Positions 54,291-63,934 of a DNA stretch of 64,000 bases are shown here, in pieces. Below the pieces are notes generated by a model that saw nothing but the letters and a program-made list of their open reading frames with translations, searched no databases and was not told where the DNA came from. The DNA is from Pseudomonadota bacterium. Lineage in GTDB: Bacteria > Pseudomonadota > Gammaproteobacteria > Burkholderiales > Burkholderiaceae_B. Made by a program: the position numbers and the translations under genes. Where the stretch lies: contig JAEZBO010000266.1 of NCBI GenBank assembly GCA_023427085.1, positions 36,307-100,306 on the forward strand, written 5' to 3'. Each line of letters opens with the position of its first letter. Position 1 is the first letter of the stretch.

Positions 54291-56732
54291 GTGAACACTG
54301 CAGCAAACCGCCCCGATAACTCTGCGCGCCCGCAGGCGCTGGCCACCCGGCTCAGCACGCTGGCGCTGTCGCTCTCGCTGGCGCTGACGCTGGCCCCCGC
54401 AGCCGTGCTGGCGCAGGACAGCGCCGTCAGGATCGATATCGCCTCGCAACCGCTGTCCGACGCGCTGCTGCAACTGGGCCAGCAGACCTCGCTGCAACTG
54501 TTCTTCTCGCAGGACATCCTGGCCGGCCAGCAGGCCCGCGCGGTGTCGGGCACGCTGGCGCCCGAGCAGGCGCTGCGCCAGCTGCTGCAGGGCACCGGCA
54601 TCCAGTACACCCGCAACGGCAACAACGTCACGCTGACGCCGGCGGCGACCGCCACCGCGCCGGCGGCCGGCGCCAGCGCCGAGCAGCTCGCGCCGCTGGT
54701 CGTGCAGGGCGGCATCCTGGGCGACCTGTCGCCCGCCTATGCCGGCGGCCAGCTCGCCACCGGCAGCAGCATGGGCCTGCTGGGCGCGACCGACGTGATG
54801 GACACGCCGTTCAGCACCGTCAGCTATACCTCGGACCTGCTGTACGACCAGCAGGCCCGCACGCTCGCCGACGTGGTCGTCAATGATCCGTCGGTGCGCA
54901 CCACCACGTCGACCGGCGGCTTCGGCGAGGACTTCCAGATCCGCGGCTTCGCGGTCAACAGCGGCGACGTCGCCGTCAACGGCCTGTACGGCCTGGTGTC
55001 GTCCAGCCGCGTGCCGGTGCAGATCCTCGAACGCGTCGAGGTACTCAAGGGCCCGGGCACGCTGATGCGTGGCATCCCGCCCGGCGGCAGCGTCGGTGGC
55101 GGCATCAACGTCGTGACCAAACGCGCCGACGATGAACCGCTGACGCGCGTGACCACCAGCTACGCCAGCCGCGCCAACCTGACCGCGCAGCTGGACCTGG
55201 GCCGCCGCTTCGGCCAGGACAACGCCTGGGGCATCCGCTTCAACGGCGTCAAGCGCGGCGGCGAAGCCTCGACCCGCGACGGCAAGCAGAACCTGGACAT
55301 GGGTGCGCTGGGCCTGGACTATCGCGGCGACCGGCTGCGCTGGTCGATCGATGCGATCCACCAGGAAGACGCGCTCGAGAACATCCGTTCGCAGATCGGC
55401 TTTCTGCCCGAGGTCACCGACCTGCCCTCGCCGCCCGATGGCCGCGTCAACTTCTTCCCCGGCACTCGCCTGACGCAGCGCGACAGCACCGTGATGTCGC
55501 GCCTCGAATACGACTTCAACGACAAGATCACCGCGCACGTCGGCATGGGCTATCGCGACGGCAACGTCCGCCAGATCTTCCCGGTCAACGACCAGCGTTC
55601 GGATGCCGACGGCAACTTCACCGTCCGCAGCACGTTCTATGACTCGTATTCCGAGACCTTCAGCAGCGATGCCGGCATCACCGCCCGTTTCAACACCGGC
55701 GCGATCGGCCACAGGCTGGCACTGGGCTATACCTTCCTGGACCAGGAACTGGGCAACGTCTACACGCAAGGCACCGAGGTCATTCCCTCGAACATCTATG
55801 ACCCGGCGCCGCTGCCCGCGCTGCCCGGTACGCGGCCCGACCCGAACAAGGCCTCGGAAACGCAGCTGAGCAGCTACGCGATCTCGGACACGCTGTCGTT
55901 CGCCGATGACCGCGTGCTGCTGACGGTGGGCCTGCGTCGCCAGACCGTCGACGTCGACAGCTTCAACGCCGCCGGCGCCAAGACCTCGGGCTACCGCGCC
56001 AGCGCGACCTCGCCGCTGGCCGGCATCGTCGTCAAGCCGCTCGACTACGTGTCGCTGTACGCCAACTTCACCGAAGGCCTGACGCGCGGCACCATCGTCG
56101 GCAGTCAGTACGCCAACCGCGGCGAGATCCTGGCGCCGTACAAGTCGCGCCAATACGAAGCCGGCGTCAAGGTCGACTGGGGTTCGCTGATCACCACCGC
56201 GTCGGTGTTCCAGATCGCCCGCAAGGCCGGTCAGGCCACGCCGGACGGCGCGGCACCGGCCGACAGCGTCTACGGCTACTTCGGCGAGCAGCGCAACCGC
56301 GGCCTGGAACTGACCGCGTTCGGCGAACTGCAGCCCGGCCTGCGCCTGATGGCCGGCGCCTCGTTCATCGAGGGCGAGCTGACCAAGACCCAAGGCGGCC
56401 TGAATCAGGGCAACCGCGCACCCGGCGTGCCGAGCGCCACCTACAACCTGGGCCTGGACTGGGATACGCCGTGGGTCGAAGGCCTGAGCCTGAACGGCCG
56501 CGCGATCCACACCTCGTCGATGTACATCGACAACGCCAACACCCGCCGGCTGCCCGCGGTCACCCGCTTCGACGTCGGTGCGCGCTATCGCACCGAGATC
56601 GCCGGCAAGTCGGTGGTGCTGCGCGCCAACATCGAGAACCTGACCGACAAGGCCTACTGGCTGGCGGCCGGCACCTACGCGTCCAACGCGGCGGGCCGGA
56701 CCTACATGCTGTCGGCCTCGGTCAACTTCTGA
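54291..56732 (+). CDS. TonB-dependent siderophore receptor with N-terminal signalling domain
   Basis: An 813-residue outer-membrane receptor starting at GTG. After a signal peptide (TLALSLSLALTLAPAAVLAQ) there is an STN signalling domain (about 45-115: IDIASQPLSDALLQLGQQT, then FFSQDILAGQQA), a plug domain (about 150-280: VVVNDPSVRTTTSTGGFG; IRGFAVNSGDVAVNG; EVLKGPGTLMRG) and the beta barrel ending in the terminal Phe (LSASVNF). The STN domain fits the FecIR-type regulators just upstream. Similarity is to FhuE/FoxA-like hydroxamate receptors; the ligand is not proved. An identical-strand terminator follows the stop. Confidence 0.9.
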   Translation: MNTAANRPDNSARPQALATRLSTLALSLSLALTLAPAAVLAQDSAVRIDIASQPLSDALLQLGQQTSLQLFFSQDILAGQQARAVSGTLAPEQALRQLLQGTGIQYTRNGNNVTLTPAATATAPAAGASAEQLAPLVVQGGILGDLSPAYAGGQLATGSSMGLLGATDVMDTPFSTVSYTSDLLYDQQARTLADVVVNDPSVRTTTSTGGFGEDFQIRGFAVNSGDVAVNGLYGLVSSSRVPVQILERVEVLKGPGTLMRGIPPGGSVGGGINVVTKRADDEPLTRVTTSYASRANLTAQLDLGRRFGQDNAWGIRFNGVKRGGEASTRDGKQNLDMGALGLDYRGDRLRWSIDAIHQEDALENIRSQIGFLPEVTDLPSPPDGRVNFFPGTRLTQRDSTVMSRLEYDFNDKITAHVGMGYRDGNVRQIFPVNDQRSDADGNFTVRSTFYDSYSETFSSDAGITARFNTGAIGHRLALGYTFLDQELGNVYTQGTEVIPSNIYDPAPLPALPGTRPDPNKASETQLSSYAISDTLSFADDRVLLTVGLRRQTVDVDSFNAAGAKTSGYRASATSPLAGIVVKPLDYVSLYANFTEGLTRGTIVGSQYANRGEILAPYKSRQYEAGVKVDWGSLITTASVFQIARKAGQATPDGAAPADSVYGYFGEQRNRGLELTAFGELQPGLRLMAGASFIEGELTKTQGGLNQGNRAPGVPSATYNLGLDWDTPWVEGLSLNGRAIHTSSMYIDNANTRRLPAVTRFDVGARYRTEIAGKSVVLRANIENLTDKAYWLAAGTYASNAAGRTYMLSASVNF

Positions 56733-56746
56733 TCGCGGTGACGTAG

Positions 56747-56782
56747 AAAAAAAAGGCGGCACCTGCGGGTGCCGCTTTTTTT
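56747..56782. terminator. Bidirectional intrinsic terminator between receptor and glycosyltransferase
   Basis: A8, then GCGGCACC (56756-56763), a TGCG loop, GGTGCCGC (56768-56775), then T7. The flanking A and T runs let it work for the rightward receptor gene and the leftward glycosyltransferase gene. Confidence 0.9.
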
Positions 56783-56846
56783 ATCCTGTAAACCGATCGC
56801 CGGTCGACGGAGCGAGGCGCCGCCGCCCGGCCCGACCCCCGCGCGG

Positions 56847-57917
56847 CTACCTGCCGGCGCGGCCCGCCAGCAGCCGTTCGAACTGCGCCAGATATCGGCG
56901 GCCCATCTCGGTCACGTCGTGCTCGCTGCGCACATAGGCATAGGCCCGCTCGGTCACGTCGGCGCGATAGGCGGCGTCGTCGAGCAAGCGCGCCATGCCG
57001 GCGGCCATGGCCTGGTGATCGCCGACCGGCACCAGGCAGCCACGGCCGTCCTGCACGCTTTCGCGCAGGCCGCCGGCGTCGGTCGAGACCACCGGCACGC
57101 GCAGCAGAAACGCGTCGAGCACGCTGCTGCCCAGCGCCTCTTCTTCCGACGCCATCACGAAGACGTCCATGATGCTGTAGAAGTCCTCGACGCCGCGGCG
57201 AAAACCGGCCAGCTGGTAGACGCCCTGCAAGCCGCACTCGGCGACCAGTGCGCGCGCCTGCGCCTCGCGATTGCCGCCACCGCCGAAATGCAGGAACACG
57301 AAGTCCGAGCGCTGCCGCGCCAGCAGGGCCACCGCGCGGATCAGCGTCAGCGGGTCCTTGTCCTGGATCAGCGCCGCCGAGGTCGCCAGCACCTTCTTGC
57401 CGCGCAGGCCGAACTCGGCCACCAGCGCATCGACGTTGGCCTGGTCGATCTCGCGCGGCTCGACCGCGCTGCGGATCACCACCGGCGCCAGCCCCAGCCG
57501 GCGCGGCTCGCGCGCCGCCATGTCGCTGACGGTGGCGATCAGGTCGGCGTGGCGCCACTTGAAACCGGTCTTCCACTCGTCGCCGGGCTGCACCACGAAC
57601 GAGGTGCGGCGCGAGAACGCCACCTTGGCGCCGTGCAGCCATTTGCTCAGCACCGCCCACGTGACCGTGTTGGCGGTCTGCGCGTGGATGATGTCGTAGC
57701 GCCGGCCTTGCGTCGCCAGAAAGCCGAATTGGCCCGCCACGTTGTCGCGGGCGTGCACCGTGAAACCTTCGTGGGCGGCGCGCTCGGCCATCTGGCCGCC
57801 GGCGCGCGCCAGCAGTTCGACCTGGTGGCCGGCACGCCGGAACGCCTGCATGCAATACAGCGTCTGCCGCTCGCCGCCGCGCCAGCCTTTTTCGAAATTC
57901 AGTTGCAGGATCTTCAT
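56847..57917 (-). CDS. Family 4 glycosyltransferase
   Basis: A 356-residue GT4 (GT-B fold) enzyme: N-terminal acceptor domain opening MKILQLNFEKGWRGGERQT, DIIHAQTANTVTWA, and the donor-binding C-terminal domain with the E-x7-E motif in EEEALGSSVLDAFL. The first motif (GGERQ) is typical of LPS or capsule glycosyltransferases of this group. It is convergent with the TonB receptor across a shared terminator and divergent from the FAD oxidoreductase operon. Sugar donor and acceptor are unknown. Confidence 0.88.
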   Translation of the reverse strand: MKILQLNFEKGWRGGERQTLYCMQAFRRAGHQVELLARAGGQMAERAAHEGFTVHARDNVAGQFGFLATQGRRYDIIHAQTANTVTWAVLSKWLHGAKVAFSRRTSFVVQPGDEWKTGFKWRHADLIATVSDMAAREPRRLGLAPVVIRSAVEPREIDQANVDALVAEFGLRGKKVLATSAALIQDKDPLTLIRAVALLARQRSDFVFLHFGGGGNREAQARALVAECGLQGVYQLAGFRRGVEDFYSIMDVFVMASEEEALGSSVLDAFLLRVPVVSTDAGGLRESVQDGRGCLVPVGDHQAMAAGMARLLDDAAYRADVTERAYAYVRSEHDVTEMGRRYLAQFERLLAGRAGR

Positions 57918-58021
57918 GCGGGAAAGTGCTCGGCCCGCCGATGCGGACCCGGGCCCCGATTATAGGAGCCGCCCTCGCCGGCCAATTTCCGCTTGCGCGC
58001 CGGCCATATCTCCCTTAAGGT

Positions 58022-58045
58022 TTGTATACCTGTATACAAGTATAC
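58022..58045. promoter_or_regulatory. Triple GTATAC operator (8-bp period) before the FAD oxidoreductase operon
   Basis: GTATAC occurs at 58024, 58032 and 58040. The first two form the perfect inverted repeat TTGTATAC-CT-GTATACAA (58022-58039). It lies 16 bp before the start codon and just ahead of the GGAGGA ribosome site, a position for repression. The GntR/FCD regulator encoded in the same operon is the likely binder. Confidence 0.7.
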
Positions 58046-58060
58046 CTTTAGGAGGAAGAC

Positions 58061-59425
58061 ATGGCCGAATTCGATTTTGATGTCGCCATCATCGGCGGCG
58101 GCGTGACCGGCGTGGCGGCCGGCATCGCCGCGGCGCGCCAGGGCGCGCGCACCGTGCTGCTCGAGCCGCGCCCCTATGTCGGCGGCAACGCCACCACCGG
58201 GCTGTGCCTGCACAACTACGTCAGCCGCTACGGCCGCCAGGTGGTGTTCGGACTGGCGCAGGAGATCGTCGACGAGCTGATCGCGATGGGCGGCGCGGTG
58301 GGCCATGTGCCCTACGAGGGCTTCACCAGCGCGGTCACGCCGGTCGACGGCAACTATTTCCGCATCAAGGTCACCGAGATGCTGGCGCGCGCCGGCGTGC
58401 AGGTGATCTACGGCGCCACCGTGGTCGACGTCGCCACCGAAGGGCGCAGCGTCAAGAGCCTGCGCTTCGCCGCCAAGGGCGGCCTGCACACGCTGCGCGC
58501 CGCCAATATCGTCGACGCCACCGGCGACGGTGACATCGCCGCGATGGCCGGTGTGTCGTTCCGCAAGGGCGACGGCCCCAAGGCGCGCATGCAGCCGATC
58601 TCGATGATCCTGCACTTCCACAACGTCGACACCCGCCGCATCGCGACCGAACTCGGCGAGATCGCGCCGGCGATGGCCAGCCGCCCCGAAGGCGGCGAGC
58701 CGATCCCGGTGTATTTCAACGGTACGTTCTCGAAATGGAACGATCAGATCATGGCCGAGGGGCTGTTTCCCAACCGCGATCGCCATGTGTTCTTCAACAC
58801 CGTGTGGGCTGACCAGATCAACGTCAACACCTCGGCGGTGCTGGACCTGGACGGCACCGACCCGGTCCAGCTGTCGCGTGCGACGGTCGACCTGACCGCG
58901 CAGTGCGCGCGCATCGGCGACTTTCTGAAGCGCCACGTGCCGGGCTTCGAGCGCAGCTATTGCGTGCCGGCGGCGATCCCCGGCGTGCGCGAGTCGCGCA
59001 ACATCGACGGCCGCTACCAGCTCAGCGACGAGGACGTGCTCGAAGGCCGCAAGTTCGACGACACCATCGGCCAGGTCTGCTTTCCGGTCGACATCCACGC
59101 GCCCGAAAGCAGCCAGGCGATCTTCCACCAGATCGGCGGCGATGGCGCCTTCGACATCCCGTATCGTACGATGCTGCCAGCCGACCTGGACAACCTGATG
59201 GTGGCCGGCCGCTGCGTGTCGGCGACCCACGTGGCCCACGGTGCCACCCGCAACATGGCGCCTTGCCTGGTGATGGGCGAAGCCGCTGGCGTGGCGGCGG
59301 CGCTGGCCACGCAGTCGGGTACGCTGGTGGGCAGGCTGGACGTGCCCGACCTGCAGGCCGAACTCCTCAAAAAACGCGTATTCCTGGGCGACGCCTTCGC
59401 CCACCGAACCGAGACACATGTTTAG
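58061..59425 (+). CDS. FAD-dependent oxidoreductase (FAD_oxidored type)
   Basis: A 454-residue flavoprotein: AIIGGGVTGVAAGIAAARQG binds FAD at the N-terminus, YVGGNATTGLCLHNYVS follows the pattern of the FAD_oxidored (PF12831) family, DATGDGDIAAMAG and the C-terminal MVAGRCVSATHVAHGATRNM close the FAD site. A strong ribosome site GGAGGA precedes it. Its last 8 bases overlap the GntR gene, and a Bug gene follows, so the set is an inducible uptake/oxidation operon for an unknown acid. Members of the family oxidise hydroxyl or amine groups. Confidence 0.85.
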   Translation: MAEFDFDVAIIGGGVTGVAAGIAAARQGARTVLLEPRPYVGGNATTGLCLHNYVSRYGRQVVFGLAQEIVDELIAMGGAVGHVPYEGFTSAVTPVDGNYFRIKVTEMLARAGVQVIYGATVVDVATEGRSVKSLRFAAKGGLHTLRAANIVDATGDGDIAAMAGVSFRKGDGPKARMQPISMILHFHNVDTRRIATELGEIAPAMASRPEGGEPIPVYFNGTFSKWNDQIMAEGLFPNRDRHVFFNTVWADQINVNTSAVLDLDGTDPVQLSRATVDLTAQCARIGDFLKRHVPGFERSYCVPAAIPGVRESRNIDGRYQLSDEDVLEGRKFDDTIGQVCFPVDIHAPESSQAIFHQIGGDGAFDIPYRTMLPADLDNLMVAGRCVSATHVAHGATRNMAPCLVMGEAAGVAAALATQSGTLVGRLDVPDLQAELLKKRVFLGDAFAHRTETHV

Positions 59426-60104
59426 CGCCAATGCATTCGATCCCTTGTGGGTAAGCGTCGCCGAGCCATTGCGGCGACGCATCGTGGAGGGCGAGATCCC
59501 TCCCGGACAACTGCTGTCGGAAAACCAGCTCGCGCAGGAGTTCGGCGTCAGCCGCACGCCGGTGCGCGAGGCGCTGCGCATCCTGATCGACGAAGGACTG
59601 GTCGAGATGATGCCGGGCCGCAAGCTGCGGGTCGCCGTCCCGGACCCGCAGGACGTCGTCGAGATCTACGACGTGCGCTGGTTGCTCGAGTCGGAAGCCC
59701 TGCGCCGCCTGGCGTTGGACGACGCGCTGCGAGCCCGCACCTGTGAGCAGTTGGCCGGCCATTGCCGGCAAGGCAGCGAAGCATTGGCGCAGCAGGACCG
59801 CAAAAAACTGGCTGCCGCCAACGAGCGCTTTCACGAGACCATCGTGGCCGCGCTGCAAAACCGGCGCCTGATCGCGCAGTTCCGCAACATCTACAACCTG
59901 ATCTCGCTCTACCGCCACCAGACGCTGCAAAGCGAAGGCTGGGCCCAGGCAGGCAATGAAGAACATGCCTCGCTGGTGCGGTTGATCGAAGCTCGGGACC
60001 TGGACGCGGCACTGTCACTGCTGAGACAACATCTGGACCATGCGCAACACATCATGATCGAACGCATGCGCCAGAAAACGGGCAAGCAGCACAGGCTGGA
60101 CTAG
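59418..60104 (+). CDS. GntR-family regulator, FCD (FadR) subfamily
   Basis: A 228-residue GntR/FCD regulator: an N-terminal winged helix (IVEGEIPPGQLLSENQLAQE, then FGVSRTPVREALRIL) and an all-helical FCD ligand domain (about 85-215) with the metal-binding pattern in DVRWLLESEA, the ANERFHETIV His and the NEEHASLVRLI His. It overlaps the FAD oxidoreductase gene and would be the regulator binding the GTATAC repeats upstream of that gene. Confidence 0.9.
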   Translation: MFSANAFDPLWVSVAEPLRRRIVEGEIPPGQLLSENQLAQEFGVSRTPVREALRILIDEGLVEMMPGRKLRVAVPDPQDVVEIYDVRWLLESEALRRLALDDALRARTCEQLAGHCRQGSEALAQQDRKKLAAANERFHETIVAALQNRRLIAQFRNIYNLISLYRHQTLQSEGWAQAGNEEHASLVRLIEARDLDAALSLLRQHLDHAQHIMIERMRQKTGKQHRLD

Positions 60105-60161
60105 CGCCGCGGCACCACGGCGCATTCCGTCCCGCTCCTTGGCCGTACGAGGAGACTATCG

Positions 60162-61139
60162 ATGAACCGTCGTTTTGCCTTGCGCCTGGCCAGCCTGCTG
60201 GTGGCCGCTCCGTTGTGCGCCGCGTCGTGGACGCTGGCCGCGCAGACCTTCCCCAATCATCCCGTCACCGTGATCGTGCCCTACCCGCCCGGCCAGGCCT
60301 CGGACATCATCATGCGCATGATCAGCGCCAAGGCCTCGCAGTCGCTGGGCCAGCCGGTGGTGGTCGAGAACCGCGCCGGCGCCAGCGGCAACATCGGCAC
60401 CGACGCCGGGGCGCGCGCCGCCAACGACGGCTACACGGTGACGCTGGCCACCGCGGCGCTGCCGATCTCGGTGCACACCTATGCCAAGCTGCCCTTCGAC
60501 CTGCGCAAGGACTTCGTGCCGGTGATGCGCATGACCGACATGCCGCTGGTGCTGGTGAGTGCGCCGGACTCGGCGCTGGACGACGCCAAGACGCTGGTCG
60601 AGAAAGCCCGCGCCGAGCCCGGCAAGCTGACCTTCGCGTCGTCGGGCCCGGGCACCAGCCATCACCTGACCGGCGAACTGTTCAAGGCGCGCACGCAGGT
60701 CGACATGCTGCACGTGCCCTACAAGGGCAGCAGCCCGGCCCACATCGACCTGATGGGCGGCCGTGTCGACGTCATGTTCGACAACATCGTCGCGGTGCAG
60801 AACAACGTCAAGGAAGGCAAGCTGCGCGCGCTGGCGGTGACCTCGCCCGAGCGCAGCCCCTCGCTGCCCGACGTGCCGACGCTGCGCGAAAGCGGCTACG
60901 CCGACATGGACACGCAGGCCTGGTTCGGCCTGCTGGCACCGGCCGGCACGCCCGCGCCGGTGGTCGGCAAGCTCAATGAGGCCTTCTCGGCGGCGTTGAA
61001 GGATGCCGAGATCCAGAAGCGGCTGGCCGACATGGGCGCGCGGGTCTCGCCCAGCTCGCCGCAGGAATTCGGCGCCTTCATCGATGCCGAGATCAAGAAG
61101 TGGCAGCCGGTGGTCGAGCGCGCCGGCATCAGCCTGTAG
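60162..61139 (+). CDS. Bug/TctC-family periplasmic solute-binding protein
   Basis: A 325-residue receptor with signal peptide (MNRRFALRLASLLVAAPLCA) and family motifs VTVIVPYPPGQASDIIMRMI, VVVENRAGASGNIGTDAG, LPFDLRKDFVPVM, LHVPYKGSSPAHIDLMGG and VTSPERSPSLPDVPTL. It is the third gene of the FAD oxidoreductase-GntR operon (57 bp after GntR) and probably delivers or senses the substrate. Fourth orphan receptor in this window. Confidence 0.9.
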   Translation: MNRRFALRLASLLVAAPLCAASWTLAAQTFPNHPVTVIVPYPPGQASDIIMRMISAKASQSLGQPVVVENRAGASGNIGTDAGARAANDGYTVTLATAALPISVHTYAKLPFDLRKDFVPVMRMTDMPLVLVSAPDSALDDAKTLVEKARAEPGKLTFASSGPGTSHHLTGELFKARTQVDMLHVPYKGSSPAHIDLMGGRVDVMFDNIVAVQNNVKEGKLRALAVTSPERSPSLPDVPTLRESGYADMDTQAWFGLLAPAGTPAPVVGKLNEAFSAALKDAEIQKRLADMGARVSPSSPQEFGAFIDAEIKKWQPVVERAGISL

Positions 61140-61189
61140 GCAGGAGAAGTCCGCTTGCGGCCGGCCAGCGCCTGCCGCAAGCAGTCCGC

Positions 61190-62509
61190 TCAGCGGCCGA
61201 TGCCCTGGTACTCGATCCGCTGCTCGCGCATCTCGGCCGGATCGTAGAGATTGCGGCCATCCAGGATGACGGGCTGGCGCAGCAAGGTCTTCATGCGCGC
61301 GAAGTCGGGCGCGCGAAACACCTTCCATTCGGTCATGATGACCAAGGCGTCGGCGCCATCCAGCGCCTGGTACATGTCGTCGACAAACGCGACGCCGTCG
61401 TTGTCCGCCAGGCTCTTGCGCGCCTCGTGCATGGCCACCGGGTCATAGACGCTGACCCGCGCGCCGCGGCGCGTCAGCTCGGCGATCACCTCGAGGCTGG
61501 GCGCCTCGCGCATGTCGTCGGTATTGGGCTTGAACGCCAGGCCCCAGATCGCGAAGCGGCGCCCCGCCAGGTCGTCGCCGAAACGCGCGACGGCCTTTTG
61601 CGCCAGCCGCAGCTTCTGCACCGCGTTGGCTTCCTCGACCGCCTGCACCACCCGCATCGGCAGGCCGTGCTCGCCGGCGGTGCGGATCAGCGCCTGCACG
61701 TCCTTGGGGAAACACGAGCCGCCGTAGCCGGCGCCCGGATACAGGAAATGATGGCCGATGCGCGAGTCGGCGCCGATGCCGCGGCGCACCTGCTCGATGT
61801 CGGCGCCCAGTTTTTCGGCCAGGCACGCCATCTCGTTCATGAAAGAAATACGCGTGGCCAGCATCGCGTTGGCGGCGTACTTGGTCAGTTCGGCCGAGCG
61901 CACGTCCATCACCATCAGCCGGTCATGGGTGCGCTGGAACGGACCGTAGATACGCCGCATCACGTTGATCGCGTGCTCGTCGTCGGCACCGACGATGATG
62001 CGTTCGGGACCCATGAAGTCCTTGACCGCCGAGCCCTCCTTGAGAAACTCGGGATTGGACACCACCGAATAGCCGATCTCGACGCCGCGCTCGGCCAGCA
62101 CCTGCGCCATCGCCTCGCGCACCTTGTCGGCGGTGCCCACCGGCACGGTCGACTTGTCGACCACGATGCGCGGCTCGTTCATGTGGCGGGCGACGTTGCG
62201 GGCCGCCGCCAGCACGTACTGGAGATCGGCCGAGCCGTCCTCGCCGGGCGGCGTGCCGACCGCGATGAACTGCACCTCGCCGAAGGCCACGCTGGCCTGC
62301 ACGTCGGTGGTGAACAGCAGCCGGTCGGCGCTGACGTTGCGCTCGACCAGTTCGGCCAGGCCCGGCTCGTAGATCGGGATCTCGCCGCGCTGCAGCATCG
62401 CGACCTTGTCGGCATCCAGGTCCAGGCACATGACGTTGTTGCCCATGTCGGCCAGACACGCGCCGGTCACCAGTCCTACATAACCCGTCCCGACCACGGT
62501 GATTTTCAT
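61190..62509 (-). CDS. ugd: UDP-glucose 6-dehydrogenase
   Basis: A 439-residue enzyme that oxidises UDP-glucose to UDP-glucuronate with two NAD+. The NAD-binding N-terminus is MKITVVGTGYVGLVTGACLA; the catalytic cysteine is in GYGGSCFPKDVQALI; the C-terminal UDP-binding domain has FKPNTDDMREAPSLEVI. UDP-glucuronate feeds capsule, O-antigen or lipid modification. It is alone, convergent with the Bug operon, and downstream (leftward) of the efflux pump gene. Intact. Confidence 0.95.
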   Translation of the reverse strand: MKITVVGTGYVGLVTGACLADMGNNVMCLDLDADKVAMLQRGEIPIYEPGLAELVERNVSADRLLFTTDVQASVAFGEVQFIAVGTPPGEDGSADLQYVLAAARNVARHMNEPRIVVDKSTVPVGTADKVREAMAQVLAERGVEIGYSVVSNPEFLKEGSAVKDFMGPERIIVGADDEHAINVMRRIYGPFQRTHDRLMVMDVRSAELTKYAANAMLATRISFMNEMACLAEKLGADIEQVRRGIGADSRIGHHFLYPGAGYGGSCFPKDVQALIRTAGEHGLPMRVVQAVEEANAVQKLRLAQKAVARFGDDLAGRRFAIWGLAFKPNTDDMREAPSLEVIAELTRRGARVSVYDPVAMHEARKSLADNDGVAFVDDMYQALDGADALVIMTEWKVFRAPDFARMKTLLRQPVILDGRNLYDPAEMREQRIEYQGIGR

Positions 62510-62635
62510 ATGCTTGCCCTTGAAATGAAGAGGCCGGCGGTCCGGCCGCGGCCTGTGCCACGGCCGGGTCCGGCGCGTCGCAGCGAATTATAGGAGGGCC
62601 GCCAAGGCAGGGATATTTCCGTGCCGCGGCGCCGC

Positions 62636-63934
62636 TCAGCCGATGCGCCGCAGGCGCACCGCGTTGACCATCACGGCGCCGAACGCGCAGGCGCTGCCCA
62701 GCGCCAGCGCATAGGTCGGCCCGGCCTTGACGCTGAGCCCGAAGCCGATCGCCACCAGCGCGGTGCCAAAGCTTTGGCCGAACACCCGCGTGACCGCCTG
62801 CAGCCCGCCGGCCGCGCCGCTGCGGCTGAGCGGCGCGGCCGTCAGCATGGCGCGGTTGTTGGGGGTCTGGAAAAACCCGAAGCCGATGCCGGCCACGAAC
62901 AGCGCCGCCACCACCCAGAACAACCTGACGTCGACCGGCAGCAGCACCAGCCACGCCAGCCCGCCGCCCATCGCCGCCGCGCCGATGCCCGACAGCAGCG
63001 CCGGCGAATACGAATCGGACAGGCGGCCGGCCAGCGGCGCCATCAAGGCCGCGCCGACCGGCCAGGCCGTCATCAGCAGGCCGGTGGTCAGGTGATCGCG
63101 ATGCAGCACCTGCTGGAAATAGAACGGCAGCGCCACGAACGAGGCCATCTGCGCCGCGAACGAGCACGCCGACGCGGCCACCGCGTAGGCCACGGTGCTG
63201 ATGCGCAGCAGGTCGACCGGCACCAGCGGCGCCGCCCGTCCGAGCGAGCGGCGCACCAGCACCACGCCCAGCACGCTGGCCAGCGCGATCAGCGCCAGCG
63301 CGCGCCCGGTCTGCGCGGCCAGGTGATCGACGCCGATGATGAACAGCGCCAGCACCACCATCGTCAGCAAGGCGCTGGACCAGTCGAAGGGCTTGCGGGT
63401 GGCGCGCACGTCGGGCAGCATGCGCACGCCGAAGAAGGCCGCCAGGCCGATCGGGATGTTGACCGCGAAGATCCACGGCCACGACGCGATCGACAGGATG
63501 CCGGCGCCCAGCGTCGGCCCCAGCACCGTCATCAGGCCGATGGTCATTGCGTTGATGCTGATGCCGCGCCCCATCATCTTGAGCGGATAGATGTTGCGCA
63601 CCAGCCCGCCGAACAGGCACATCAGCGTCGCCGCGCCCAGGCCTTGCAGCACGCGCGCGGCGATCAGCACCGACAGCGAGCCGGCCAGCGCGCTGGCCAG
63701 CGAGCCGCACAGGAAGATCGCCAGGCCGCTGGCGAACATGCGCCGGAAACCGACCCGCTCGGCCACCGCCGCCAGCGGCAGCAGCATGGTCACGACGGTC
63801 AGGTTGTAGGCATTGACGATCCAGACCGCGGCCGCCGACGAGATGCCCAGCTCGTTGGAGATGGTCGGCAGCGCGACGTTGGCGACGGTCGAATCGAGCA
63901 CCGCCAGCGACATGCCGGTCAACAGCGTCAGCAC
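62636..63934 (-). CDS. DHA2-type major facilitator drug-efflux transporter (N-terminus reaches window edge)
   Basis: At least 432 residues with 12-14 hydrophobic segments. MSLAVLDSTVANVALPTIS is the DHA2 (EmrB/QacA-type) motif C region of TM1, and the RVLQGLGAATLM motif follows. The frame remains open upstream of 63934 (ALPTPRRYWAVLTLL), so the true start is probably beyond or near the window end, where a G12 run begins at about 63980. Drug or small-molecule export by proton antiport is expected from the family; the substrate is unknown. Confidence 0.8.
   Translation of the reverse strand: MLTLLTGMSLAVLDSTVANVALPTISNELGISSAAAVWIVNAYNLTVVTMLLPLAAVAERVGFRRMFASGLAIFLCGSLASALAGSLSVLIAARVLQGLGAATLMCLFGGLVRNIYPLKMMGRGISINAMTIGLMTVLGPTLGAGILSIASWPWIFAVNIPIGLAAFFGVRMLPDVRATRKPFDWSSALLTMVVLALFIIGVDHLAAQTGRALALIALASVLGVVLVRRSLGRAAPLVPVDLLRISTVAYAVAASACSFAAQMASFVALPFYFQQVLHRDHLTTGLLMTAWPVGAALMAPLAGRLSDSYSPALLSGIGAAAMGGGLAWLVLLPVDVRLFWVVAALFVAGIGFGFFQTPNNRAMLTAAPLSRSGAAGGLQAVTRVFGQSFGTALVAIGFGLSVKAGPTYALALGSACAFGAVMVNAVRLRRIG

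Noticed and set aside
54174..56762. An 862-codon leftward ORF fully antisense to the TonB receptor
   Set aside because: High-GC antisense shadow; the receptor on the plus strand has clear motifs and the minus reading has none.
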